Of a stretch of 64,000 bases of DNA, positions 53,891 to 64,000 are shown in pieces. The notes under the pieces were generated by a model. That model had not been told where the DNA came from. It ran no database searches and saw only the letters and a list, made by a program, of their open reading frames with translations. Origin of the DNA: Aristolochia californica (Eukaryota; Streptophyta; Magnoliopsida; Piperales; Aristolochiaceae). The stretch lies in the NCBI GenBank assembly GCA_029961685.1, contig JARWKL010000006.1:7446748-7510747 (forward strand), in the 5' to 3' direction. The number at the start of each line of letters is the position of its first letter. The first letter of the stretch is position 1. The translations under genes and the position numbers were made by a program.

Positions 53891-54717
53891 ACCTCAGTGA
53901 GCAAGGTGTCTCTTTCGGCTAATGCTTGGTCCAAAGTGGCGACCTTAGAGGCATCCGGTTCATATGATAAAAGTTTAGGTGGGTCTCTATCATATACTAC
54001 CTTGAATGGGGTTGTGCCGAGTGCGTTATGGCAGGAGGTGTTGTAATAGAATTCAGCCCATGCGAGCCACTTAACCCACCTTTTAGGTGAGTCCCCCACG
54101 AAACAACGAAGATACATTTCAATTGTTCTGTTGACGACCTTTGTCTGACCATCAGTCTGTGGATGGTAGGCTGAAGAGAATGCTAACGTTGTGCCCTGTA
54201 GCTTGAATAGTTCTTTCCAAAATATACTAGTAAAGATGGCATCCCTGTCACTGGTAATGGAATTAGGCATCCCATGTAAGCGGAAAATATTATCCATAAA
54301 GAGCTGAGCGACTTGAGCTGCAGTGTAAGGATGCGCCAGAGGGATGAAGTGCCCATACTTTGAGAAACAATTAACCACTACAAAGATAATGAATTTGCCT
54401 GACGAAGAGGGAAGTCCATCTATGAAGTCCATAGAAATATTAGACCAGACCTGTGATGGTAGCTCAAGTGGTTCGAGCAACCCAGCTGGACTTAATGATT
54501 CAACTTTATTCAGTTGACAAATCTGACAAGCCGCCACATAATCGGCTATGCTGCACTTCATGCTCCTCGAATAAAATTCCTTACTGATTTGGAAATATGT
54601 TTTTTGTCGGCCGTCATGTGTACTGTCATGGAAGGAGGCTAAAATGTTGTGAATCAGTGGGGATGTGTGGTGTAGAAAGATTTTGTTTTTGTAGAGGACT
54701 AGATTGTCCTTAACCAT
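53857..54717 (-). CDS. G3 integrase core
   Basis: This 286-codon open frame has the HHCC zinc finger (HDSTHDG...CQICQLNK) and a DDE core with ISMDFIDGLPSSSGKF, SITSDRDAIFTSIFWKELF and FSSAYHPQTDGQTKVVNRTI. It would insert cDNA into the genome. It lacks its own start in the polyprotein and is frameshifted from its neighbours, so it is not functional as it stands. Confidence 0.92.
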   Translation of the reverse strand: MVKDNLVLYKNKIFLHHTSPLIHNILASFHDSTHDGRQKTYFQISKEFYSRSMKCSIADYVAACQICQLNKVESLSPAGLLEPLELPSQVWSNISMDFIDGLPSSSGKFIIFVVVNCFSKYGHFIPLAHPYTAAQVAQLFMDNIFRLHGMPNSITSDRDAIFTSIFWKELFKLQGTTLAFSSAYHPQTDGQTKVVNRTIEMYLRCFVGDSPKRWVKWLAWAEFYYNTSCHNALGTTPFKVVYDRDPPKLLSYEPDASKVATLDQALAERDTLLTEVCTHLQWHNIL

Positions 54718-54769
54718 CCAATGGGTTGTCGTTGTCCCCTGCTAGATCTCATGATATAAAGCTATAATT

Positions 54770-56325
54770 TTAGCAGTGTCTGGGACATCGGTTCCGGACA
54801 AGCAGTGGGAGGGTCCTTTTTATTCTTGTTTTACTTATTTCTTTCCCTATTTTCAATAGACCATTGCTTCCCATATAGAATCCAACAAGAGAGCTCTGGG
54901 TTTGACTTATGGCATGTAATTGCGGCTCTGGAATGTCCCAACGAGATAAAGCATTAGCCCCTACATTCAAACTCCCAGGTTTATACTCTACAGTAAAGTC
55001 AAACCCCATAAGTTTACTTAACCAATGCTGCTGCGGTGAGGTAGTGAGGCGCTGCTCAAGCAGATACTTGAGGCTGCAATGATCAGTGCGAATCAGAAAT
55101 GGGCGTCCCCAGAGATAAGGCTGCCAATGCTGTACAACTTTCTCTAATCCGATCAATTCCCTCTCAAAAGCTGCTAACTTGTGGTGGTGCTGGCCAAGTT
55201 GGCGACTAAAATAAGCAATCGGGTGCCCCTGTTGGTGTAACACTGCAACAATACCACTCCCCGAAGCATCACATTCCACAACAAATGACTCATCAAAGTC
55301 GGTAGCTGCAAAACTGGGGTGGATGATAAGGCCTCTTTCAACTGCTTAAAGGAATGAGCCACTGTCTCGGACCAGGTAAAGGCATTTTTCTTGAGTAGGT
55401 TGTTGAGCGGAGCTGCAATTTGGCCATAGCTATGAATAAATTTTCTGTAATAGCCAGCTAGGCCCAAAAATCCCCTTAAGGTTGTAATGGATGTGGGAGG
55501 AGGGCAATCTGTGATGGCCTGTATCTTACTCTGGTCTACTTTCACCCAAACTACTGAAATAACATGGCCCAAGTATGCCACTTCTGAAGTTCCCATAGAA
55601 CATTTGGACTGATTTAAAACCAAATGATGTGAGCGGATAAGAGAAAATACCTGGTGAAGGTGTTGAAGATGCTCTTCCCAACTGTTGCTATAGACCAAAA
55701 TATCGTCGAAAAATACCAAAACGTATTTCCTCAAGAGAGAGAAAAATACCTCATTCATGAGCGCCGAGAAGGTGGAAGACGCATTTGAGAGACCAAATGG
55801 CATTACAAGGAACTCGAAATGGCTGTGATGCGTGCAGAACGCTATTTTCTCCACATCTGATGGGCGAACTCGGATTTGATGATAGCTAGATTTCAAATCG
55901 AGTTTTGTAAAAATAGTAGCTCTATGTAGCTCATCTAGCAACTCGTCCACCACTGGGATGGGAAATTTATCTTTAATGGTATGTGCATTGAGTTTCCTAT
56001 AATCCACACGAAAGCTCCATGACTTATCATGCTTGCGGACCAGTAATACCGGTGAGAAAAAAGGAGACCTATTGGGTTGAATAATACCTTGGGCTAGCAT
56101 CTTCTGGCACTGCCTTTCAATCTCATCCTTCTGTAAGTGGGGGTAACGATAAGGACGCACCACTACAGGCTCAGTGCCCGTGTTCAAACGGATACGATGA
56201 TCACATTGCCTAATTGGGGGTAAAGTAGTAGGGTCTTGAAAGATATCCTCAAAGTCTGTAACTAATTGAGATAACTTACAGTTGGCCAAGGTATGGACCT
56301 GAACAACCTGTAGTGCGCAGGGCAC
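54770..56325 (-). pseudogene. G3 reverse transcriptase and RNase H
   Basis: RT runs from 56325: CDHRIRLNTGTEPVVVRPYR, DELLDELHRATIFTKLDLKS, MPFGLSNASSTFSALM, VFFDDILVYS (catalytic DD) and LRGFLGLAGYYRKFI. RNase H follows at 55279-54770 with VECDASGSGIVAVLHQQGHP and LIRTDHCSLKYLLEQ. A single-base shift near 55290 separates the two frames (LPTLMS for LPDFDES). Otherwise both are well preserved, so G3 is not very old. Confidence 0.93.
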
Positions 56326-56383
56326 TGGTGCTTGGGTGCCGTGAAATATAATCTGACGGTGGTCCTCTGTAAAGGACCAAAAC

Positions 56384-56719
56384 TTAAAAATCCCATAGTA
56401 TTAGCCCCAACAGTTGTAGCAATTTAATTCCCAGTACCAAATCGAATCCTGAAAGTGGAATCACCAGGAAATCTATAATAAATGTGTGTCCCTCAATATC
56501 AAAGTGTGTGGCTGGAGATATGCCCACACTAGTAATTTTAGCCCCATTGGCTACTGATACAGAAAGGCCAGTCTGTTGTTGGACTACTAACCCAAGTTGG
56601 TCTGCCGCTGGCTGACTAATGAAATTATGTGTACTACCCGAGTCAACTAAATCCAGTAACTGTAGATGATGTAACTGGGCTTTAACCTGCATGGTACTAG
56701 AACTGCGTAGACCAGTCAT
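56384..56719 (-). pseudogene. G3 aspartic protease
   Basis: LLDLVDSGSTHNFISQPAAD carries the DSG active site, followed by SVSVANGAKI, FLVIPLSGFDLVLGIKLLQ and LILWDF. It processes Gag-Pol. The upstream gag is displaced by 7 kb by G1. Confidence 0.92.
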
Positions 56720-56726
56720 GGCAAGT

Positions 56727-57608
56727 TGTTACGGTCCCGAGTCATGGATCGTGTAACACGGCATGGGATTTGTGAATCCAACATTAGTACTGAGTTGCTG
56801 GACTCGGTATGAGGGTAAACAAAAATCTTCCTTGCTGGTTTTCTCTCACGTGGATAAGACTTGATGGATACAATATCTTGATTGCTAAATATATTAAATT
56901 AACCCATCAATATTGACCAAAATAAAGGAAGGAGAATACCTTTTTCTTCTCACAGAAATCAGGGTTTCAAACCTGATTTGGTTGTAGCAAGTCAAGCTAT
57001 GTACACCTGGCTTGTAGCAAGCCTTGGCCCACGTGCATGAATGATTACCCACTCTTTCCTTGCTGGCTCCAAGCTTAGGAACAACAATTAATCTCCTTAT
57101 GTGAATGACCAGAAAACTCACCACTTGCTGCTCGTCAAGAGGTTTACACCCCTTGATGGTAGCTAAAGTTGATAAAGAGGGAGAACCCTCTCTTTGGGCT
57201 TGGAAAAGGGGCAGGAAGCTCCTCTTCTTAGTATGGATGATGAAGAATGAATTTGGGTGAATATGGATGGCAAAGGGGGTGAAGGATAGGTTGGATTTTT
57301 GGAGTAAACCCTAAACTCGAGATCAAGAGGTGATCTCAACCTGTTTAGATTAGGTTATTCTAACATCTCAATGCTTACCTATTTCATTCATACCTTTCCC
57401 TTAAATAGGTCACATCAAGGAGTTTTAGGGTTAGGGTCACAATAATTCCCCATAATGCCCTTACATATAAAGTAATTAGAAATAACTCCTACTTAAAACA
57501 ATATAAGAAATAAATCCTACTCAAAGAAATATAAGAATTAAATCCTATTGAGTGAGTTGTTGTTGTCTTCTTCATTGTGTGACTCGGTGTGCTATTGAGT
57601 CCACAACA
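56727..57608 (-). repeat. G1 3' LTR
   Basis: 882 bp, plus strand TGTTACGGTCCCGAGTCATG to TGAGTCCACAACA. The purine tract (minus strand CATGGGGAGGCAGA) is at 57609-57622. Confidence 0.93.
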
Positions 57609-58077
57609 TCTGCCTCCCCATGGAGAAAGAGCTTGTCCTCAAGCTCAAAAGTTGGGTAGACTTTTTTGAAGATGTCCACACGTTCCCATGTTGCAGCGTT
57701 GGGGTCAGTGTCCGTCCACTGAACGAGAATCTCCCAATGGTCATTGGTCAACCATGCGCGTAACACCGCAGATGGGTTAAGAATAACCTCGTCATGATCA
57801 ACCGGTGGTAGGAATGGAGTGGATGTAGGCTGTGCTCTGGAATGCGGCTTCAAAAGAGAGACATGAAACACATCGTGAATTTTGGCTGTGTCCGATAATT
57901 TGAGTTGATAAGCACCTGGTCCCACGCGTCGAAGAATGGGAAATGGCCCAAAAAATGTGGGTGAGAGCTTATGACGTGGAGGTCCCGCAAGAGATTGCTA
58001 ACGGTAGGGCTGGAGCCGTAGCCACACATACTTCCCAACTTCAAAAGAGGCCTCACGGTGGCCTCTGTCGTATACAT
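57572..58077 (-). pseudogene. G1 integrase C-terminus and chromodomain
   Basis: MGPGAYQLKLSDTAKIHDVF, HVSLLKPHSR, then AWLTNDHWEILVQWTDTDPN, AATWERVDIF and FELEDKLFL. The last codons read into the LTR. A frameshift separates it from the core. Confidence 0.9.
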
Positions 58078-58883
58078 CCTTCATCTGAGTTTGGGCGAGT
58101 CATAGCCATTCTGTAATATTCTGTAGCAGTAGATCCCCTATCTATGAGTGCCTGATCAATCGTGTCCACTCGGGTGGACCCTGGGTTGTACGAGAGAAGG
58201 CGAGGTGGATCCCGGCCATATATAACCCGGAAAGGAGTGGATTGCAATGCAGAGTGGAATGAAGTGTTGTAATAGTATTCGGCCCACGGAAGCCATTGAA
58301 CCCAATGCCGCGGACGATCCCCCACCAAGCACCTTAGATACATCTCGATGGTGCGGTTCACCACCTCAGTCTGCCAGTCTGTCTATGGATGATAGGCGGA
58401 GGAGAACTTCAATTTCGTCCCACTCAAGCGAAATAGTTCCCGCCAAAAGGTGCTCGTGAAAACTGCATCTCTGTCACTCACAATGGATTCTGGAATGCCA
58501 TGTAAGTGGACTATCTGCTCCAGGAAAGTATGAGCAACCCGTGTTGCTGTATAAGGATGAGTCATTAGTATAAAATGCCTGTACTTGGAGAATCTATCAA
58601 CCACTACGAAAAGTACGGATTTTTCGGCTGACAAGGGTAGGCCATCCACAAAATCCATTGAAATGTCGGCCCAAACCTGCGTAAGAAGGGCCAGAGGCTG
58701 GAGAAGACCGGCTGGACTCAAGTGCTCGGCTTTGTTGCGCTGGCATACCTGACAGTCGCTCACATAAGTCGCAATAGATGATTTCATGGCTTGCCAGTAA
58801 AAATCAGCTCGAATTCTGTGCAAGGTCTTCTGGATCCCCTCGTGTGTACTATCATGGTAAGCCGAGAGAATAGCTGGAATCAA
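58053..58883 (-). pseudogene. G1 integrase core
   Basis: Zinc finger HDSTHEG...CQVCQRNK, then ISMDFVDGLPLSAEKSVLFV, SIVSDRDAVFTSTFWRELF and FSSAYHP, followed by a stop in what should be QTDGQTEVVNRTIEMYLR. The second half, 58053-58364, has NRTIEMYLRCLVGDRPRHW. Confidence 0.92.
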
Positions 58884-58907
58884 CTCAGACTCAGGTGGAA
58901 GGAAAAT

Positions 58908-59726
58908 CTACTGCTTGTAATAAATAAGTGAATCCTGGATAGACCACTTCAAATTCATTGTCCCTTCCGAGATCTTCTGATGCAGTTCCTGCAGTGCAGG
59001 GTTAGTGGCATTTGCCTCTCGCACCAAGTCTAGAATGAGAAATATCGACTGGCTGATAGAATAGACCGACTGTTGATCTTCAAAACACCGTGACAAGGCA
59101 TCTGCCGCCTTATTTAATCTCCCCGCACGATACTCCACCGAGAAGTCAAACGCCAACAACTTACTGATCCAGTGCTACTGTGGCGACGTCGTCAAACGCT
59201 GTTCTAGTAGGAATTTAAAGTTGTAGTGATCCGTGCATATTAGAAAAGCCCGGCCCCAAAGGTAAGGCCTCCAATGTTGGACTGCTTTGGCCAACCCAAT
59301 CAATTCGCGCTCATAGCCTGCCAACTTGTGATGGCGGACTGCAAGTTGTCTGCTAAAATACGCAATAGGATGGCCCAGGTGCTGTAAAACTGCCCCCATG
59401 CCCACGCCCGAAGCGTCGCACTCTACCATGAACAATTTGTCGAAGTTGGGAAGTTGTAATACTGGCGCGGATGCGAGGGCAGCTTTGAGTGCCACAAACG
59501 ACGTGGTGGCCCCCTCATTCCAAATAAAGGAATTTTTCTTGAGTAAACTCGTCAATGGTGCTACTACTGGCCCATAGTTCTGAATAAATTTGCAGGTAGC
59601 CCGCAAGACCAAGAAAACCCCGTAATGCAGAACACGACTGTGGTTGCGGCCACTCTTGAATAGCTCGGATCTTCTCGAGATCCACCGTAATAATGTGTCC
59701 CAGATACCCCACATGTGAAGCCACAA
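58908..59726 (-). pseudogene. G1 RNase H
   Basis: FMVECDASGVGMGAVLQHLG, HPIAYFSRQLAVRHHKLAGY, LICTDHYNFKFLLEQRLTTS, then after a stop LLAFDFSVEYRAGRLNKAAD and ALSRCF. Catalytic Asp residues are present. Confidence 0.92.
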
Positions 59727-60360
59727 AAGAACACTTGGAATGTTTCAAATAGAGCTGATGTGCTCTTAACAAGTCGAAAACAATCCTCAAGTGTGCCAAG
59801 TGCTCCTCAGCCGACTTGCTATATATCAAAATATCATCGAAAAATACAAGAAGAAATTTTTGAAGATAGGGGCTAAATACCTCGTTCATCAAAGCTTGAA
59901 AAGTGGAAGGTGCATTGGATAACCCAAACGGCACGATGACGAACTCAAAGTGGCCATGGTGCGTGCGGAACACCGTCTTCTCGATATCAGAGGGGTGCAT
60001 CCGGACCTGATGGTATCCCAAATGGAGGTCGATTTTAGTGAATAACCACGACCCATGTAACTCATCCAGGAGCTCATCCACTACCGGAATCGGGAACTAG
60101 TCTTTTACTGTCTGCACGTTCAACTCTCGATAATCCACGTAGAACCTCCATGTCCCATCACATTTCTTCACAAGTAAGACGGGTGAAGAGAACGGGGAGC
60201 GGCTGGGGCGAATAAGACCTTGTTTCAGCATCTCATGGCATTGACGCTCTATCTTGTCCTTCTGAAGGTGTGGGTAACGGTATGGTCGCATGACCACTAC
60301 CTCAAAACCTAGTTTCAGACAAATCCTGTGGTCACAGTGTCTCATGGGAGACAACCCCAA
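59515..60360 (-). pseudogene. G1 reverse transcriptase
   Basis: MRHCDHRICLKLGFEVVVMR, PYRYPHLQKDKIERQCHEML, then after a stop MDELLDELHGSWLFTKIDLH, VPFGLSNAPSTFQALMNEVF and VFFDDILIYSKSAEEHLAHL. The FFDD catalytic pair is intact. The frame shifts near 59590 into RNase H. Confidence 0.93.
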
Positions 60361-60454
60361 AGGCTCCTGGAAGAGGTTAGAGAACTCCTCAACCAGACCA
60401 TCACTAGTACTGTCAGGCTGATCCTATGTCTGCAAAGTGTGTATTCAGTGGGCT

Positions 60455-61363
60455 TGTTACGGTCCCGGGTCATGGATCGAGTAACACGACGTGGGATTTG
60501 TGAATCCAGCACTCAAAATTTACTCACTTCACGTCAAGGGTCTGTGTATGAGTATTTCTCCTTAACCAGTGCTTGGCCAGGGGGAAAGATCCTCTTTTGA
60601 AGGTCCTACCAAGTTGTTGTGCTAGGTAGAAGACCCCACAACAATGCTGACCTTGATAGAGCAAGGTGCTCTCTTTTCTTGGTCACAGCAAAGAGGGTTT
60701 GGCCTTCTTTGTTGCTGCTCTAGCTAAGAATGCAATCCTTCTTTCTTAAATAACTTGAAACACGAGTTTGGGATAGATTAATACCTCTTCTTTGATGCTA
60801 TGATCAGCTCCCACGTTGCACCAGGATTTGCTCAAGATTTGAGGATAAAAATCCTCACTTTGCTGCTTGGTAAGGGAGGAATTCGGCCTCTCTTGCTGCT
60901 GCTGCCGAGAGGGTGGATAGACCTCCTCTTTGGGCTTGGAAAAGGGGCAGGAAGCTCCTTTTCTTAGTAGGGATGATGGTGGATGAATTTGGGTGAATAT
61001 GGATGGCAATGGAGGGTGAAGGATAGGTTGGATTTTTGGAGTAAACCCTAAACTCGAGATCAAGAGGTGATCTCAACCTATTTAGACTAGGTTATTCTAA
61101 AATCTCAAAGCTTACCTATTTCATTCATACCTATCCCTTAAATAGGGAGTTTTAGGGTTAGGGTTACAATAATTCCCCATAATGCCCTTACATATAAAGT
61201 AATTAGAAATAACTCCTACTTAAAACAATATAAGAAATAAATCCTACTTAAAAAAATATAAGAAATAAATCCTACTCAAAGAAATATAAGAATTAAATCC
61301 TATTGAGTGAGTTGTTGTTGTCTTCTTCGTTGTGTGACTCGGTGTGCTATTGAGTCCACAACA
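60455..61363 (-). mobile_element. solo G-family LTR in G1 pol, TSD GGGCT
   Basis: 909 bp, plus strand TGTTACGGTCCCGGGTCATG to TGAGTCCACAACA, flanked by GGGCT at 60450-60454 and 61364-61368. Removing the LTR and one GGGCT restores the alignment with G2 around 43560. It is more like the G2 LTR than the G1 LTRs in its U5 half. Confidence 0.96.
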
Positions 61364-61368
61364 GGGCT

Positions 61369-61703
61369 CTGTCCACCTGACAGCCCTGTAAGAGCACCCG
61401 ACTTCCGGCCAAATCAAAGCTCATGGTTAAAGCCGAAAAGTCCCACAGAATGGGCCCCAACGTTTGTAACCATTTAATGCGCAAGACCATATCAAATTCC
61501 GCCAGTGGAATAACAAAAAATTCTGCATTAAATGAAGTAAATCCAATGGAAAAAGTTACCGCCTTACTAATCCCATAGCTAGGGACCTTCTCGCCATTGG
61601 CCACTGAGACGGCTGTCGGATGAGTGTGTATCTGGAGATAGAGATGTTGTGCAGCAGTCAAACTTAGAAAATTATGTGTACTCCCCGAGTCGACTAGTCC
61701 CAC
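61369..61703 (-). pseudogene. G1 aspartic protease
   Basis: LVDSGSTHNFLSLTAAQHLY with the DSG active site, SVANGEKVPSYGISKAVTFS, FFVIPLAEFDMVLRIKWLQ and LGPILWDFSALTMSFDLAGS. The frame runs to the solo LTR insertion in QGCQVDRAL. Confidence 0.92.
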
Positions 61704-61738
61704 CAGTTCTCGGTCGATGACATGAGCTCAGACTTGCA

Positions 61739-62865
61739 TTATAGTAGGCGATTTCTGCCCATTAATAGCATGCAAAGATATCTCTGGTGGTTCCTCCTCG
61801 ATAACATCCTCTGGCTCCTTTGGATCCTCTGAATCCTTGACCTCAAGCCAAAACAATCGTTTACATTGGTGTACAACCCAATACTGCTCATCGCAGTTAT
61901 AACAGAGATTTTTGGACCACCTTTCTGCCATCTTCGCACTCGTCAATTTTTTTATAAAGCTCGGTAGGGAATTACCAGGGCGGGGATTGGCTATCCAAGT
62001 CATAGTCGAAGTGTGTTTGGATGGTGCTGCTGTAGATGATCCCTGAGAGGAATTATAGCGGCACCCTTGTCACGTGGAGGAAGTTTTCCTCTCACTCAAC
62101 CAACCTGGCTTACGTTGCTGCAGTTGTTGTCGTTGTTCCATTACTCGGGCCATATTCATGGCATGAGCTAAATCCGTGGGCCTAAAGAGTTCTACCTCTA
62201 GCCGTAAATACTCATTTGACCTGTTGTGAATAAGGAGACCTGCTGGTCAACCAATACCCTCTCACCAGCACGAGCCAACTTTTCCTGGAATAGTTTTTTA
62301 TATTGTTCCACAAAACCCATTTGTTGCAATAGGACTTAACTCTCCCATGGGGTTGCTATTGGCGGGATGCCTAAATCTAACTGTGCATAGATTTTTAAAT
62401 TCTCCCCAAGTCATTCCCGGTCTCTCTTTCTCGACTTGAGTAACCCATAACATGGCTTCATCTGTCATATGGAAAGAGGCTAGTTGCACATTATCCCATT
62501 CATTAGTCCCTTGGTTCAAAAAACAAAATTTCACATCTATGCAACCAAATTAAGGGATCCACAGAACCATTGAAAGAGGGAACCTCCAACTTGGTGTACC
62601 TTGGGACTGTGCCTCCATGTTGAGGTCCTTGGACAGTAGTGCGCCCAAGCCACTGCTCCCCTCTACTTTGATATGGTTGAGCAACCTCTCTCACCTCTGG
62701 ACTCTGATGTCTCTCTGTCTTCAACTCCTGTAGCATGCTGATGACTCGGCTCATCTCTTCTTCCAAACCACAAACCTTTCCCAACACTGGCTGTGCTGTT
62801 TCAAGGCTATCTTCTATCTTTTGTATCCTGATTTGGATTTCTTCATTGCTGATATTATCCCCCAT
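61739..62865 (-). pseudogene. G1 gag with zinc knuckle
   Basis: Starts MGDNISNEEIQIRIQKIEDS at 62865, 5 bases from the primer site. TTVQGPQHGGTVPRYTKLEV and PSFNGSVDPLIWLHRCE follow, with a shift near 62520 to NEWDNVQLASFHMTDEAMLW. The knuckle CYNCDEQYWVVHQCKRLF is near 61860-61910 and the segment ends EEEPPEISLHAINGQ. It would form the particle shell and bind RNA. Confidence 0.9.
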
Positions 62866-62870
62866 GTTAC

Positions 62871-62888
62871 CCTGCTCTGATATCAAGT
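62871..62888 (-). other. G1 primer-binding site (tRNA-iMet)
   Basis: The minus strand ACTTGATATCAGAGCAGG adjoins the 5' LTR; it differs by one base from TTGGTATCAGAGC. Confidence 0.9.
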
Positions 62889-63769
62889 TGTTATGATCCC
62901 GAGTCATGGATCGTGTAACACGGCATGGGATTTGTGAATCCAGCACTAGTACTGAGTTGCTGGACTCGGTATGAGGGTAAACAAAAATCTTTTGCTGGTT
63001 TTCTCTCACGTGGACAAGACTTGATGGATACAATATCTTGATGGCTAAATATATGAAATTAAGCCATCAATGTTGAACAAAATAAATTAAGGAGAATACC
63101 TTTTTCTTCTCACGGAAACCAGGGTTTCAAACCTGATTTGGTTGTAGCAAGTCAAGCTATGTACACCTGGCTTGTAGCAAGCCTTGGCCCACGTGCATGA
63201 ATGATTACCCTATCTTTCCTTGCTGGCTCCAAGCTTAGGAACAACAATTAATCTCCTTACGTGAATGACCAGAAAACTCCCCACTTGCTGCTCGTCAAGA
63301 GGGTTAGACCCCTTGATGGTGGCTGACGTTGATAAAGAGGGAGAACCCTCTCTTTGGGCTTGGAAAAGGGGCAGGAAGCTCCTCTTCTTAGTATGGATGA
63401 TGAAGGATGAATTTGGGTGAATATGGATGGCAATAGGGGGTGAAAAATAGGTTGGATTTTTGGAGTAAACCCTAAACTCGAGATCAAGAGGTGAACTCAA
63501 CCTGTTTAGACTAGGTTATTCTAAAATCTCAAAGCTTGCCTATTTCATTCATACCTTTCCCTTAAATAGGTCACGTCAAGGAGTTTTAGGGTTAGGGTTA
63601 CAATAATTCCCCATAATGCCCTTACATATAAAGTAATTAGAAATAATTCCTACTTAAAACAATATAAGAAATAAATCCTACTCAAAGAAATATAAGAATT
63701 AAATCCTATTGAGTGAGTTGTTGTTGTCTTCTTCGTTGTGTGACTCGGTGTGCTATTGAGTCCACAACA
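62889..63769 (-). repeat. G1 5' LTR
   Basis: 881 bp, matching 56727-57608 with few substitutions. Contains TTTTAGGGTTAGGGTTACA, shared by all G-family LTRs here. Confidence 0.93.
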
Positions 63770-64000
63770 CATGAAGGGAAATCTCTGGACCCTCTTGGTC
63801 TGTCTCCACAATCTCCTCCTCTGGTAGTATGTCGTCACCTTCCTCCCACAGACATATACTGAATAATTTTTTGCAATGGTGACCATATACATATTGTTCA
63901 TCACAGTTAATACAAAGGCCCTTTGTCTTTCTCTGATCCATTTCCTATCTGTTCAGTTTTTTGAAGTAAGGAGCAGGTGGAGCTGAGTTAGAGTTGTTTG
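63770..64000 (-). pseudogene. G3 gag zinc knuckle, continuing beyond the window
   Basis: MDQRKTKGLCINCDEQYVYG and HHCKKLFSI give the knuckle, and EEEIVETDQEGPEISLHV the acidic linker to protease. A stop lies just upstream at about 63942. The G1 insertion cuts it at 63770. Confidence 0.88.

Larger units (their letters stand above)
56727..63769 (-). mobile_element. G1, G-family chromodomain gypsy element inserted in G3
   Basis: The 3' LTR is 56727-57608 and the 5' LTR 62889-63769, very similar to each other. All domains are in gypsy order on the minus strand. A solo LTR (60455-61363) splits pol. Flanking pentamers CAAGT (56722-56726) and CATGA (63770-63774) agree at three of five positions. 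The G3 frame is continuous across the insertion. Confidence 0.94.
52952..64000 (-). mobile_element. G3, chromodomain gypsy element, host of G1; 5' part beyond the window
   Basis: The 3' LTR is 52952-53384. Pol is read leftward from protease (56719) to chromodomain (53400). The element is interrupted at 56727-63769 by G1. It resumes at 63770 with the gag zinc knuckle and runs off the window. EISLHV at 63770 joins to MTGLRSSSTMQV at 56719, which is the normal gag-protease linker. Confidence 0.92.

Overview
The window is nuclear DNA of a flowering plant, probably a eudicot. The evidence is one intron-containing R2R3-MYB gene, a chromodomain gypsy lineage, Ty1/copia elements primed by initiator tRNA-Met, CACTA and MITE ends, and AT-rich spacers. 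The species cannot be told from the sequence. Only the MYB gene (10369-11727) looks like an intact host gene; almost everything from about 14 kb rightward is nested LTR retrotransposons.

Layout. 181-6026: a complete but dead Ty1/copia element (Cop-1, minus strand) with both LTRs. 7789-7972: a MITE-like element. 10369-11727: a three-exon MYB gene, close to the suberin/endodermis MYB group. 13982-15515: a copia remnant joined to the 3' end of a largely non-coding 'A-family' element. 15583-26875: a Sirevirus-like copia element (SIR) with LTRs of about 1.65 kb full of TGATCGATCA palindromes. Its gag is broken by A-family insertions, its pol is gone, and a solo LTR with a perfect target duplication sits inside its 3' LTR. 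27108-30048: a non-coding LTR element with a perfect ATATT target duplication. 31008-31600: about six degenerate repeats of about 102 bp. 35538-37354: a CACTA end with kilobase-scale polypyrimidine DNA. 43400-49688: a truncated gypsy element (G2) and three A-family copies in alternating orientation. 52952-64000: a gypsy nest in which the older G3 carries the young G1, and G1 carries a solo LTR flanked by GGGCT.

The most unusual content is a pair of related non-autonomous gypsy-type elements, Cap-1 (38813-42822) and Cap-2 (49689-52702). Between LTR/primer site and polypurine tract/LTR they hold intronless pieces of host genes instead of gag-pol. Cap-1 has a peroxisomal acyl-CoA oxidase segment and an AIP2-like RING E3 ligase segment. 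Cap-2 has a calcium-dependent protein kinase C-terminus, a PPR-like piece and the same AIP2-like segment. Both keep only a scrap of gypsy chromodomain next to the polypurine tract. This is the architecture of a gene-transducing retrotransposon, as known for maize Bs1, and the two copies suggest a family that has captured several transcripts.

Labels: A-family = elements with LTR starts TGTTGGAAGATG or TGTTGAAGAG and LTR ends ATAAATTCAACA; G-family = gypsy elements with LTRs TGTTGTGGACTC...TAACA (coding-strand sense). Domain calls come from reading translations; no database search was possible.
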